The notes under the pieces were generated by a model, which saw only the letters and a program-made list of their open reading frames with translations, did not search any database and had not been told where the DNA came from. From Enterococcus hirae ATCC 9790 (GTDB taxonomy: Bacteria; Bacillota; Bacilli; Lactobacillales; Enterococcaceae), in the NCBI RefSeq assembly GCF_000271405.2, contig NC_018081.1:2163603-2227602 (forward strand): a stretch of 64,000 bases of DNA, given 5' to 3'. The position numbers and the translations under genes were made by a program. This document shows positions 1-9,005 of the stretch, in pieces. Each line of letters begins with the position of its first letter. The first letter of the stretch is position 1.

Positions 1-99
1 TTTTTGTTCAGTAAAGTGGTTAATTTGCGTTTTTCTTTTCGCTTTCCTCAGTATTCTTTGTTAGAATAAATAAGAACTTTACAGTAAGGAGTTAGGCAG

Positions 100-2745
100 A
101 TGACAAAAAATAAATTATTACTTGTAGATGGAAATAGTGTTGCTTTTCGCGCATTTTTTGCTTTACACAATTCATTAGAACGGTTTAAAAATAGAAATGG
201 GTTGCATACAAATGCGATCTATGCTTTTAACACGATGTTTGAAAATGTGATGCAAAAAGAGCAACCTACTCATGTATTAGTTGCATTCGATGCAGGAAAG
301 ACGACGTTTAGAACCGAGATGTATGCAGAATACAAAGGTGGCCGTTCAAAAACTCCTGGAGAATTTAAAGAACAGATGCCTTACATTCGTGAATTACTCA
401 CAGGACTAGGTGTCCAATACTATGAATTACCTAATTATGAAGCGGATGACATCATTGGGACATTAGCCGAAAAAGTCAATAAAGAAGAATTTGATGTCGT
501 TGTTTTATCTGGTGATCGAGATCTGACTCAATTAGCTAGTAATGAAATCAAAGTAGACATTACGGTGAAAGGTGTGAGTGATATCGAAAGTTACACACCT
601 GAACATGTGGCTGAAAAATATGATGGGTTGACGCCAAATCAAATCATTGATATGAAAGGTTTGGCAGGAGACGCTTCAGACAATATTCCTGGTGTGACGA
701 AAATCGGCGAAAAAACAGCAATCAAATTGTTAAAACAATATGGATCCGTTGAAGGGATCTATGAGCATATTGATGAAATGAAACAAAGCAAAATGAAAGA
801 AAATTTGATCAATGATAAAGAACAAGCTTTCTTATCCAAACAATTAGCGACGATCAATACAGATGCGCCAGTTGAAGTCTCGATTGATTCATTGAAATAT
901 GAAGGGAAAAACTTAGAGAAATTGGTGCCATTTTATAAAGAAATGGAATTTAAACAATTCCTGGCAAAGCTGGACCTTGTTGAGGAAGAAGTAGAACTTG
1001 AAGATATCCTATTTGAAGTAGTCCATGAATACCATGAGGACATGTTCACGACTGACATGGCTTTATATGTGGAGATGATGGGAGACAATTACCATACAGA
1101 AGATATCGTGGGTGTAGCTTGGGGGACGAAACAAAAAATTTATGTTACGAATGATCTAGCGTTATTTGAGAACGAAGCTTTTTGTGCTTGGCTAGCTGAT
1201 CCAACACGGTTGAAAAAAGTCTATGATGCTAAACGGACTTATGTGGCTTTAAATCGTTATGCTACGAAAACAAAAGGGATCGATTTTGATGTCTTGCTTG
1301 GTGCCTACTTGCTTGATACAAATGAGAAAAGTACGGATATTGAAGGAATCGCTGCCCATTATGGCTATCATGAAGTGCAGTCAGATGAAGCAATTTATGG
1401 AAAAGGGGCAAAAAAAGGATTACCGGAAGAGGAAGAAGTATTTTTTGCCCACCTTGCCAGAAAAGTATCTGCCATTAATGTTTTAACACCTAAGTTAAGT
1501 CAAGAATTAACAGAAAAAAACCAAATGGCCTTGTTCCGTGAGATGGAACTACCCCTTTCAATCATCTTAGCTGAAATGGAAATCACTGGTATCAAAGTTG
1601 ATGCTTCTCGTTTACAAGAAATGAAAATCGAATTCTCCGATCGATTGAAAGAGATCGAGGAAACAATCTATCAAGAGGCTGGTGAATCCTTCAATTTAAA
1701 CTCACCAAAACAATTAGGGGTCATTTTATTTGAAAAAATGGGGTTACCGGTGATCAAGAAAACGAAGACGGGCTATTCCACTGCGGTCGATGTTTTAGAA
1801 CAATTAAGAGAACAAGCACCAATCGTGGATGACATCTTGACGTATCGCCAAATCGCCAAGATCCAGTCAACTTATGTAGAAGGTTTGTTAAAAGTCATTC
1901 AATCCGATGGGAAAGTCCATACCAGATATGTTCAAACATTGACTCAAACAGGGCGTTTAAGTTCAGTAGATCCTAATTTACAGAATATTCCTATTCGCTT
2001 AGATGAAGGGCGAAAGATTCGCCAAGCGTTTGTGCCTAGAGAAAAAGACTGGTTGATCTATTCATCTGACTATTCACAAATCGAATTGCGAGTCTTGGCT
2101 CATATCTCGAATGATGAACATTTAAAAGCAGCCTTTCTTGAAGGACAAGACATCCATGCAAGTACTGCTATGCGTGTTTTTGGGATTGAAAAAGCAGAAG
2201 ATGTCACACCAAATATGCGTCGTCAAGCAAAAGCAGTCAATTTTGGGATCGTTTATGGCATTTCTGACTATGGTTTATCACAAAATCTTGGGATTACAAG
2301 AAAAGCAGCGCAACAGTACATTGATACGTATTTTGAGAAATATCCTGGAGTCAAAGAATATATGGAACGTATCGTTCGTGAAGCAAAGGAACAAGGATTT
2401 GTCGAAACCCTTTACCATCGCAGACGTTATTTACCAGATATCAATTCACGAAATTATAATATACGTTCTTTTGCTGAAAGAACAGCAATCAATACCCCAA
2501 TCCAAGGAAGTGCCGCTGATATTCTTAAAATCGCGATGATCGAGTTGGATAAACGCTTAAAAGAAGAAAAACTATCAGCAACCATGTTGTTACAAGTACA
2601 CGATGAATTGGTTTTTGAAGTGCCAGAAACAGAATTAGAACGATTAGACAAATTAGTAAGTGAAGTCATGGAACATGCCGTGTCCTTACACGTACCATTG
2701 ATTACAGATAGTAGTTGGGGGAAAACGTGGTATGAAGCGAAATAG
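100..2745 (+). CDS. polA: DNA polymerase I
   Basis: 881 aa, normal for a Firmicute PolA. It fills gaps and removes RNA primers during replication and excision repair. Seen in order: an N-terminal 5' nuclease domain (about 1-290, beginning KLLLVDGNSVAFRAFFAL), a central 3'-5' exonuclease-like domain (about 300-480), and a family A polymerase domain with motif A DYSQIELR (D657), motif B RRQAKAVNFGIVYG (R708-) and motif C VHDELVFE (833-). In the central domain the usual D-x-E of exonuclease motif I reads Y-V-E, so proofreading is probably lost, as in other Gram-positive PolA; this is inference. ATG at 100 follows AAGGAG at 86-91. A possible -10, TAGAAT (62-67), has no good -35. mutM and coaE follow on the same strand, making a repair cluster. 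Confidence 0.98.
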   Translation: MTKNKLLLVDGNSVAFRAFFALHNSLERFKNRNGLHTNAIYAFNTMFENVMQKEQPTHVLVAFDAGKTTFRTEMYAEYKGGRSKTPGEFKEQMPYIRELLTGLGVQYYELPNYEADDIIGTLAEKVNKEEFDVVVLSGDRDLTQLASNEIKVDITVKGVSDIESYTPEHVAEKYDGLTPNQIIDMKGLAGDASDNIPGVTKIGEKTAIKLLKQYGSVEGIYEHIDEMKQSKMKENLINDKEQAFLSKQLATINTDAPVEVSIDSLKYEGKNLEKLVPFYKEMEFKQFLAKLDLVEEEVELEDILFEVVHEYHEDMFTTDMALYVEMMGDNYHTEDIVGVAWGTKQKIYVTNDLALFENEAFCAWLADPTRLKKVYDAKRTYVALNRYATKTKGIDFDVLLGAYLLDTNEKSTDIEGIAAHYGYHEVQSDEAIYGKGAKKGLPEEEEVFFAHLARKVSAINVLTPKLSQELTEKNQMALFREMELPLSIILAEMEITGIKVDASRLQEMKIEFSDRLKEIEETIYQEAGESFNLNSPKQLGVILFEKMGLPVIKKTKTGYSTAVDVLEQLREQAPIVDDILTYRQIAKIQSTYVEGLLKVIQSDGKVHTRYVQTLTQTGRLSSVDPNLQNIPIRLDEGRKIRQAFVPREKDWLIYSSDYSQIELRVLAHISNDEHLKAAFLEGQDIHASTAMRVFGIEKAEDVTPNMRRQAKAVNFGIVYGISDYGLSQNLGITRKAAQQYIDTYFEKYPGVKEYMERIVREAKEQGFVETLYHRRRYLPDINSRNYNIRSFAERTAINTPIQGSAADILKIAMIELDKRLKEEKLSATMLLQVHDELVFEVPETELERLDKLVSEVMEHAVSLHVPLITDSSWGKTWYEAK

Positions 2746-2814
2746 CTGATTGCCACTATTGAACCGATCTGCTCAATAAATAGATAAAAAAGCAAATAAG
2801 TCGAAGGTGAAAAC

Positions 2815-3651
2815 ATGCCAGAATTACCAGAAGTAGAAACTGTACGAAAAGGCTTGTCTCGTTTAGTCGTTGGAAAGAAAATCCAAAAAATCCAAGTCTT
2901 ATGGCCAAGAATAATTGAACAACCAGAAACAGCAATCTTTGAAGCTTCGTTAGTTGGCGAAGAGATTCTGTCTATTGATCGAAGAGGCAAGTTTTTAATT
3001 TTTCGTTTGAGTCATTATGAATTGATCTCGCATTTACGTATGGAAGGAAAATACCAATTTGTTGAAAAAAATGAACCGATCGATAAACACACGCATGTCA
3101 TTTTTTTCTTTGAAGATGGTAGCCAACTCCGATACCATGATGTACGTAAATTTGGACGAATGACATTAGTTGAAAAAGGAACGAGTGATGCCTACAAAGG
3201 CATCATGAAATTAGGTCCAGAACCGTTGCCAGATACATTTTTATTAGACGGCTTTCGTTTAGGCTTACAAAAATCTCATAAAGCGATTAAACCATTATTA
3301 TTAGATCAAAAGTTAGTAACAGGTTTAGGGAATATCTATGTGGATGAAGCGCTTTGGGAAGCAAAGATCCATCCAGAACAGCCAGCGGATACATTGAAGC
3401 CCAAAGAAGCAGAGTTGTTACGAAAAGCAATTATTGACGTGTTGTCTCGGGCAATTGAGGCTGGCGGAACGACGATCAGGAGTTATCTCAATGCGTTAGG
3501 CGAGTCAGGTAACTTTCAAGTAGCTTTACATGTCTATGGTCAGACTGGTCAACCATGTGTTCGTTGTCATACACCGATCGTCAAAACAAAAGTAGCGCAA
3601 AGGGGGACTCACTATTGTCCAAATTGCCAAAGACTAAAAATCAGCAAGTAG
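2815..3651 (+). CDS. mutM: Formamidopyrimidine-DNA glycosylase
   Basis: 278 aa, the family's usual length. This bifunctional glycosylase/AP lyase removes 8-oxoguanine and ring-opened purines. The mature N-terminus PELPEVE is present, with the catalytic Pro directly after the initiator Met, which fixes the start at 2815. The C-terminal zinc finger is visible as C-x2-C (CVRC) and C-x2-C (CPNC). A helix-two-turn-helix region lies between them and the N-terminal beta sandwich. It begins 69 nt after polA, and its 3' end overlaps the proposed start of coaE by 37 nt, so translation of the two is probably coupled. Confidence 0.97.
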   Translation: MPELPEVETVRKGLSRLVVGKKIQKIQVLWPRIIEQPETAIFEASLVGEEILSIDRRGKFLIFRLSHYELISHLRMEGKYQFVEKNEPIDKHTHVIFFFEDGSQLRYHDVRKFGRMTLVEKGTSDAYKGIMKLGPEPLPDTFLLDGFRLGLQKSHKAIKPLLLDQKLVTGLGNIYVDEALWEAKIHPEQPADTLKPKEAELLRKAIIDVLSRAIEAGGTTIRSYLNALGESGNFQVALHVYGQTGQPCVRCHTPIVKTKVAQRGTHYCPNCQRLKISK

Positions 3652-4250
3652 GCTATGTCTTAGGCTTAACTGGTGGGATTGCTACTGGGAAAAGCACTGC
3701 AGCAGCTGTTTTTAGCCGTCACCAAATCCCGATGATCGATGGAGATATCATCGCCCGTGAAGTCGTCCAACCTCAGACTCCTGGATTGGCGGCAATCGTT
3801 CAAGAATTTGGGGAAGAAATCCTTCAAGAAGATGGCTCGCTTGATCGAGTAGCTTTAGCTAAGATTATTTTCGATTCGACAGAACAAAGACAAAAACTTG
3901 ATCGCTTATTAGACCCCTTTATCCGTCAAGCGATTACGGAACAGATTAAGCAACAAAAAGCAAATTATCCTTTAGTTGTCGTTGATATCCCTTTATTATT
4001 TGAAGGTCATTATGAACAGGAAATGGATGCTGTAGCAGTCGTTTACCTTCCAGAAGAAATTCAATTGCAACGTTTGATGAAAAGAAATCAATTGACACTA
4101 GACGAAGCAAAGAAAAGAATACAAAGCCAGATGCCGATTGAAGAAAAGAAAAAATTAGCAGATATCGTTTTTGACAATTCCGGTAGTAAGGATGAACTGA
4201 CTTGTCAAATCGAACGTTGGCTCTCGGACTTCAACAATCGATTTCTTTGA
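3615..4250 (+). CDS. coaE: Dephospho-CoA kinase
   Basis: Catalyses the last step of coenzyme A synthesis, phosphorylating the 3'-OH of dephospho-CoA. With the TTG start at 3615 the protein has 211 aa, close to the usual 200. The P-loop GGIATGKST is at about residues 20-28, and a DIPLLFE segment typical of CoaE follows later. The frame is open upstream to 3555 inside mutM, but TTG 3615 is preceded by AAAGGGGG (3599-3606) at a good spacing, whereas upstream starts would only add residues that overlap the MutM zinc finger. Cotranscribed with mutM (37-nt overlap). Confidence 0.95.
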   Translation: MSKLPKTKNQQVGYVLGLTGGIATGKSTAAAVFSRHQIPMIDGDIIAREVVQPQTPGLAAIVQEFGEEILQEDGSLDRVALAKIIFDSTEQRQKLDRLLDPFIRQAITEQIKQQKANYPLVVVDIPLLFEGHYEQEMDAVAVVYLPEEIQLQRLMKRNQLTLDEAKKRIQSQMPIEEKKKLADIVFDNSGSKDELTCQIERWLSDFNNRFL

Positions 4251-4302
4251 GTATATTTAGATAGTTTGCTATGCTGAATATAAAGAAAAGAGGGGGATTG
4301 GT

Positions 4303-4635
4303 ATGGGGACTTTTAAAAATCAAAAAGATAAAGTAGTCGGTTCTGCAAAAGAAAAACTAGGAGAGATCTTGAATAAAGATGAACTGGTAGATGAAGGACG
4401 GGCACAATCAGAAGCTGCAAAAGAAAATGATGAACGCTACAAAGCCAGAGTCGATGAATTAGAAGACCAACAAGCAGAAAAAGAAGCCAAGGAGCAAGAT
4501 CTGACACAAGAACGAAAAAAAGATGATCCAACACACAAAAAAACACCTTTACCAGAATCCGATCATATTCCTGAACAACAAAAAATCGATGAACAACGAA
4601 TGAAACATTATACAGGGATTGAAGAAAAACTTTAA
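4303..4635 (+). CDS. CsbD-like general stress protein
   Basis: 110 aa, highly charged and free of hydrophobic segments. The N-terminal half (about 5-35: KDKVVGSAKEKLGEILNKDE) fits the CsbD-like stress-protein family; the rest is a Lys/Glu/Gln-rich, probably helical or disordered tail ending near a PLPESDHIPEQQ segment. CsbD-like proteins are induced by stress in low-GC Gram-positives, but their biochemical role is unknown. AAAGAGGGGG (4287-4296) precedes ATG 4303. A strong terminator follows at 4658, so the repair-gene transcript probably ends here. Confidence 0.8.
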   Translation: MGTFKNQKDKVVGSAKEKLGEILNKDELVDEGRAQSEAAKENDERYKARVDELEDQQAEKEAKEQDLTQERKKDDPTHKKTPLPESDHIPEQQKIDEQRMKHYTGIEEKL

Positions 4636-4657
4636 TGGGTATAACTTAGACTGTTGA

Positions 4658-4700
4658 AACAGAGAGTGAGACAAGTTTTGTCTCACTCTCTGTTTTTTTT
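4658..4700 (+). terminator. Rho-independent terminator after the CsbD-like gene
   Basis: A perfect 16-bp stem (AACAGAGAGTGAGACA, 4658-4673, with 4679-4694) and 5-nt loop are followed by a run of eight T. The GTGAGACAA core recurs in other terminators here (about 17654 and 45011). Confidence 0.92.
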
Positions 4701-5099
4701 GAAGTATGCACCTGAAAGAAGTTTTTAAGAAGCACTGTTTTACATGCAGTTTTCTCGAAAGTCAAGCCTAATTGTTTTGCTTTGGAACAATTTCGATCAA
4801 TCGATTGAAAAAAAGGTTCTTCTAACGAGGTTTTTTATACAGGAGAGTCGCCTGTAAGAATTGTTTCATGTTATAATACAACTAGTTACATGTGTGAAAC
4901 TTTTTTTATGAAAAGCAGGAGTGAATCATAAAAATATTGTTTCATACGTAATTATTTACGTAACTATTATCGAGTGAAAATTTATCCTTTGAATGTTCGT
5001 TGAATCAATACTATATAAATTGAATCAATACTATATAAATTGATTCAATATATTAAATGAATGTATATCAGAAAAATTTCAGATTAAGAGGTGAAAATA
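4701..5099 (+). promoter_or_regulatory. Upstream region of nrdR with tandem 20-bp repeat
   Basis: About 400 bp without a gene. A 20-bp unit, TGAATCAATACTATATAAAT, occurs twice head to tail (5001-5020, 5021-5040), and a third partial copy TGATTCAATAT follows (5041-5051). The TACTATATA core loosely resembles half of an NrdR box, so autoregulation of nrdR is possible but unproven. A small hairpin, TACAGG/CCTGTA, is at 4838-4856. An imperfect inverted pair (GTTTCATGT...ACATGTGTGAAAC) and a T run lie near 4863-4917. A TTATAAT-like -10 occurs near 4871. Confidence 0.45.
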
Positions 5100-5594
5100 A
5101 TGAGATGTCCTAGATGTCAACATAACAATTCCCGAGTGATTGATAGTCGACAAGCGGATGATGGTCGAGCAATTCGTCGAAGACGAGAGTGCGAAAACTG
5201 TTCTTTTCGTTTTACAACATTTGAAAGAATTGAAGCAGCACCTTTATTAGTGATCAAAAAAAATGGGGAACGGGAAGAATTTAATCGTGACAAGATTTTA
5301 AGAGGATTAATCCGTTCAGCAGAAAAAAGACCAGTTGCGATGGAACAAATGGAACAAATCGTAAACCATGTTGAAAATCGGGTGCGAAGTCTTGGTGAAA
5401 ATGAAGTATCGACGACGTTGATCGGAGAATACGTGATGGAAGATCTGGTCAATTTAGATGAGATTGCTTATATCCGTTTTGCCAGTGTTTATCGTCAATT
5501 TAAAGATATGTCGGTGTTTTTAAAAGAATTACAAGACATCGTTGATAAAGCAAAAGAAAATAATAAAGAGAATCACAAAGAAAACAACGAATAA
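5100..5594 (+). CDS. nrdR: Transcriptional repressor NrdR
   Basis: 164 aa. NrdR senses ATP/dATP and represses ribonucleotide reductase genes. A zinc ribbon is seen at residues 3-34 (C3, C6, C31, C34), followed by an ATP-cone domain (about 49-139, beginning [16 protein letters not shown]). The start is taken as ATG 5100 because AAGAGGTGA (5086-5094) is correctly spaced for it and family members begin M-x-C-P. The in-frame GTG at 5091 lies inside that ribosome site. It overlaps no gene upstream and is followed by dnaB and dnaI, the usual Firmicute context for replication restart control. Confidence 0.97.
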   Translation: MRCPRCQHNNSRVIDSRQADDGRAIRRRRECENCSFRFTTFERIEAAPLLVIKKNGEREEFNRDKILRGLIRSAEKRPVAMEQMEQIVNHVENRVRSLGENEVSTTLIGEYVMEDLVNLDEIAYIRFASVYRQFKDMSVFLKELQDIVDKAKENNKENHKENNE

Positions 5595-5634
5595 ATCAGA
5601 AATAAAATCAAGTCATAAAAGGAGGCCAAATTCC

Positions 5635-7023
5635 TTGGATAACGCATGGAAAGAGCTTCAACCTAAAAATATCTACCAAGGAAGAAAAAGCTATCCGCTA
5701 AGAGAAGAAGGGAAATCCTCATTACTTTATCTCTACCAGCCATTAATCGGCAGTGAAGCTTTGAGTTTGTATTTTACCTTACTATCAGAAATTCCTTTAC
5801 AAAAAGGCGTTGGACCGGAAGGATTACATGCTGATCTGTTAAGTAGCTTGAATTGTGGTATTCCTCAGCTTTATGAAGCACGAAAAAAACTAGAAGGGAT
5901 CGGACTTTTAGAAGTTTTTTTCAAAGAAGACCCTAGCTTAGGGGGATGTTTTATTTATGAGTTACTTGAGCCAATTGAACCGTTAGCATTTTTTAAAGAT
6001 ACATTATTGTCTTTTCTGCTATTAGAAAAAGTCGGTCAACGGCGTTTCGATCAGTTGATCCAACTATTTCAGCCGGAACATTTTTCGACGAATGATTATC
6101 AAAAGATCACGAAGAAATTTTTAGAAGTATATCGCTTTAATGAAAAAACATATGCTGCAGATCAAGAGAAACTCGAGGGAAACCAACAGTCATTTACAAC
6201 CAAATCAACTGATCTGGGGAAGTCCATGGAACAATCCACTCTTGATTGGCGCTTTTTGACAGATTGGTTGGCAAAAAAACATATCATGAATCTAGATGAA
6301 TCATTGAAGGAACAGTTAACAATGTATCATTTACTTTATGGCGTGGATGAGTTGACATTAGGTGAATGGGTCGTACAAGCGTATGATTTTTCTGAGCAGA
6401 CAGTATCTGTCAAAGAGCTTCAACGCATCGTATTGGTGAACCAACAGACGAAGCGAACAAATACATTGGCTAATCAAAATGAAGAAGCAACCTCTGCCAA
6501 TCAGAATGAGACACCTAAGGAAGCAACTGCTCTGACAAATGCGACACTACAGTTAGTGAACGAAGCCAAAAGCATTCCGCCAATGAAATATTTAGAGGCA
6601 CTGAAACAAGCAAAAGGCGGCTATGTGTCAAAACAAGAAACTTGGCTTTTACAGGATTTAGTTTCACAATCGGGATTGTCGAATAGTTTGATCAATATCC
6701 TGATCAATTATGTCTTAGTAATCAAAGATCGTCCTAGCTTAACCGCAAGCTTTGTCAACACGATCGCTAACGAATGGGCACAAAAAAAGATCATGACCCC
6801 AGAAGAAGCCATTGAACATATTCGGAAAACCAATAGCAAAGTCAAACAAAATACTAAAAATACGAACCAGAATTATTCAACTAATCGTCGAAACGTTCGT
6901 CGTGAGAAATTACCGGATTGGGTCAACCAGCCTAAAGAAGAGAAAAAAATCAGTAGTGAGAAAAAAGCGGAGATCGAACGACGATTCAAAGAATATTTTG
7001 CCAAGAAGGAGGGAGATAGCTAA
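5635..7023 (+). CDS. dnaB: Replication initiation and membrane attachment protein DnaB
   Basis: 462 aa from TTG 5635. In Firmicutes DnaB (not the helicase) works with DnaD and DnaI to load the replicative helicase at oriC and at stalled forks. The sequence starts DNAWKELQPKNIYQ and shows a DnaD/DnaB-like winged-helix region (about 20-130) and a C-terminal DDBH2-like helical region (near SIPPMKYLEALKQAKGGYVSK) followed by a basic, probably disordered tail. TTG 5635 is chosen because AAAGGAGG (5618-5625) is well spaced for it; the frame is open further upstream but would overlap nrdR. Its stop overlaps the dnaI start (TAATG). Confidence 0.93.
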   Translation: MDNAWKELQPKNIYQGRKSYPLREEGKSSLLYLYQPLIGSEALSLYFTLLSEIPLQKGVGPEGLHADLLSSLNCGIPQLYEARKKLEGIGLLEVFFKEDPSLGGCFIYELLEPIEPLAFFKDTLLSFLLLEKVGQRRFDQLIQLFQPEHFSTNDYQKITKKFLEVYRFNEKTYAADQEKLEGNQQSFTTKSTDLGKSMEQSTLDWRFLTDWLAKKHIMNLDESLKEQLTMYHLLYGVDELTLGEWVVQAYDFSEQTVSVKELQRIVLVNQQTKRTNTLANQNEEATSANQNETPKEATALTNATLQLVNEAKSIPPMKYLEALKQAKGGYVSKQETWLLQDLVSQSGLSNSLINILINYVLVIKDRPSLTASFVNTIANEWAQKKIMTPEEAIEHIRKTNSKVKQNTKNTNQNYSTNRRNVRREKLPDWVNQPKEEKKISSEKKAEIERRFKEYFAKKEGDS

Positions 7024-7949
7024 TGGAAGATGTAGGAAAAGAATTAAAGCGGATCATCAGCCAGCGAAATTATCAACAAAAATTTGCTGAAATGATCGAA
7101 GAAGTCCTCAACGATCCAGATGTGCAAGCCTTTTTGGCGGATCACAAAGATGAATTAACACAAGCAGATATCGAAAAAAGTTATGCAAAACTATATGAAT
7201 TTGTCCAAGAAAAACGAAAATACCAAAAAAATGACCCTACGATGATCGCTCCTGGCTATGAGCCCAAGCTAACCTTGAATTTTCATTATGTCGATGTGAC
7301 TTATGTTCCAACAGAAGCCTTATTGGCGAAGAAAAGACAAGAAGAAATCAGGAACCGGATCAAAGCTGTCGATATGCCAAAAGATATCCAAGATGCTTCT
7401 TTCAATAATTTTGAGCGTACCGATGGACGGAGCTATGCGAGCTTTGAAGCATTAGACTTTGTGGAAAATTATAGTGCAAGTCCCAAAGACTATCACAAAG
7501 GACTCTATTTAGTTGGCAGCTTTGGAATAGGAAAGACCTATCTTTTAGGAGCGACTGCCAGAGAACTAGCCATTAAAGGCTTTACAACTACACTTGTCCA
7601 TTTTCCAACTTTTGCTGTTGAAATGAAACAAGCGATTGGAAAAGATCAAGTCGCAGAAAAACTAGATGCAGTCAAACGTTCACCGATCTTAATGATGGAT
7701 GACATTGGCGCTGATGCCATGAGTAGTTGGATCAGAGATGAAGTCTTTGGTGTGATTTTGCAATATCGAATGCAAGAGCAACTGCCAACCTTTTTCTCTT
7801 CCAATTTTACAATGAATGAATTGGAGCAACATCTTGCTGTGACACAGCGTGGAGATGAAGAACCATTGAAAGCCAAACGAATCATGGAACGGATTCGTTA
7901 TTTGACAAAAGAAATTGAAATGACTGGACGCAATCGGAGAAATGGCTAG
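7023..7949 (+). CDS. dnaI: Primosomal protein DnaI, helicase loader
   Basis: 308 aa AAA+ ATPase that loads the replicative helicase DnaC onto DNA. The N-terminal part (1-about 90, MEDVGKELKRII...) is the helicase-binding domain; the C-terminal part is the ATPase with Walker A GSFGIGKT (165-172) and Walker B ILMMDDIG (222-229). A later SSNFTMNEL segment fits the sensor I region. The start codon overlaps the dnaB stop in a TAATG, so the two are translationally coupled. Confidence 0.97.
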   Translation: MEDVGKELKRIISQRNYQQKFAEMIEEVLNDPDVQAFLADHKDELTQADIEKSYAKLYEFVQEKRKYQKNDPTMIAPGYEPKLTLNFHYVDVTYVPTEALLAKKRQEEIRNRIKAVDMPKDIQDASFNNFERTDGRSYASFEALDFVENYSASPKDYHKGLYLVGSFGIGKTYLLGATARELAIKGFTTTLVHFPTFAVEMKQAIGKDQVAEKLDAVKRSPILMMDDIGADAMSSWIRDEVFGVILQYRMQEQLPTFFSSNFTMNELEQHLAVTQRGDEEPLKAKRIMERIRYLTKEIEMTGRNRRNG

Positions 7950-8454
7950 CGAAAAGAGAAAGCATAGAAGTCATAATTGTAGCCTTAGTAGGCTTAGAAG
8001 ATGTGATCGAGAAAGCTTTTTGCTGAATTAGTTATTGCCATATTTCCTGCCTATTGCTTTGATGGGTAGGAAAATAAGCAATGCAAACAATTAATTGAGA
8101 GAAGTCTGCAAATAATTCTCTTTTCAATGACTCTCGATGTTCACTTAGTTATTCAAGAAACTCATAATTTGAGATGAAAGTGTATCTGAATTCATACTTA
8201 ACGCCACTTTTATTGATCGTAACAAGCTACAAAAGTGGTGTCATACTGGATAGAGTGATGATTACAGAAGCTTACGCCTGATCAATAGTCATCATGGTAA
8301 CGAAAAAAGACAACCATAAATTTCTGATGAACAAGTATCAAAAACAAAATTGAACGACTAAAAACAGAATGTATTGATTATCGTCAACTAAATAAAAAGT
8401 CAAAGAACGATCATCAATTGAAGTAATGTAAATAATTAGCCGGAGGATAAAGAT
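7950..8454. other. Intergenic region without a convincing gene
   Basis: About 500 bp. An imperfect hairpin (TTTCCTGCCTAT with ATGGGTAGGAAA, 8043-8073) might terminate the dnaB-dnaI transcript. An open stretch of about 31 codons at 8331-8426 encodes a Lys/Asn-rich peptide (KNKIERLKTECIDYRQLNKK) without a start codon and may be the tail of a lost gene. A weak inverted pair CCACTTTT/AAAAGTGG lies near 8201-8239. Confidence 0.4.
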
Positions 8455-8889
8455 ATGAAAGTGATTTTTTCTTGTTTGTTGGCGACAGGGTTACTTTTTT
8501 CGCTAACAGGTTGTGGTAATGGAGATAAAAATGAGGCATCGATCGATTCGATTAGTGCGGAAACAACGACTAAAGCGAAGGATTCTTCTAACGAAGGACA
8601 AAGTATTTTTAAGGGTGAAATTGAAAGTATTGATGATTCAGTCGATGATACCATTCAAATCAAAGTGGTCAATGTAGATGAAATCGAAGACCCCGAGAAT
8701 ATTGGAACCTCTTTTGATAATGATGGTGTAACACTAAATGTTTCGAATGATCAATTAGTCGGAGGTAAGGAATCTTTTCAAAAAGGTGACGAGATCAAGT
8801 TTACTTTAAAAGAAAAACCAATTATGACAATGTCAATCCCTCCGCAAATTCCTGGTAATTCGATCGTTGAGGTAAGAGTTATTGAATAG
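8455..8889 (+). CDS. Predicted lipoprotein of unknown function
   Basis: 144 aa. A type II signal peptide with lipobox LTGC (Cys20) should anchor it to the outer face of the membrane. An acidic, Ser/Thr-rich linker (about 22-50) leads to a compact beta-rich domain with a segment DDTIQIKVVNVDEI and a C-terminal QKGDEIKFTLKE reminiscent of an OB-like fold; that fold guess is weak. GGAGG precedes ATG. It stands alone, with its own terminator at 8927, and its role is not recognised. Confidence 0.85.
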   Translation: MKVIFSCLLATGLLFSLTGCGNGDKNEASIDSISAETTTKAKDSSNEGQSIFKGEIESIDDSVDDTIQIKVVNVDEIEDPENIGTSFDNDGVTLNVSNDQLVGGKESFQKGDEIKFTLKEKPIMTMSIPPQIPGNSIVEVRVIE

Positions 8890-8926
8890 TCAGTGTTAAA
8901 CGTTTCGTAAAAGCAAATAGCTCATC

Positions 8927-8963
8927 AGGAGATTTGAAATTTTTCTTTTTCAAATCTCCTTCA
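8927..8963 (+). terminator. Stem-loop after the lipoprotein gene
   Basis: A perfect 13-bp stem AGGAGATTTGAAA (8927-8939) pairs with 8948-8960. The T tail is short (TTCATTT), so termination may be partial. Confidence 0.6.
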
Positions 8964-8976
8964 TTTATAGGGAAAA

Positions 8977-8985
8977 TGTTATAAT
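8977..8985 (+). promoter_or_regulatory. Extended -10 promoter for trmK
   Basis: TGTTATAAT (extended -10; TATAAT at 8980-8985) lies 20 nt before the start codon of trmK, with GGAAGGAG at 8991-8998. The -35 region overlaps the preceding stem-loop. Confidence 0.65.
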
Positions 8986-9005
8986 GAGGGGGAAGGAGTG
9001 AAGGT

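Noticed and set aside
5001-5051. CRISPR-like array
   Set aside because: Two and a half contiguous copies without spacers, and no cas genes.
8163-8281. 35-codon ORF in the dnaI-lipoprotein gap
   Set aside because: No ribosome site and it overlaps an inverted repeat; not distinguishable from chance.
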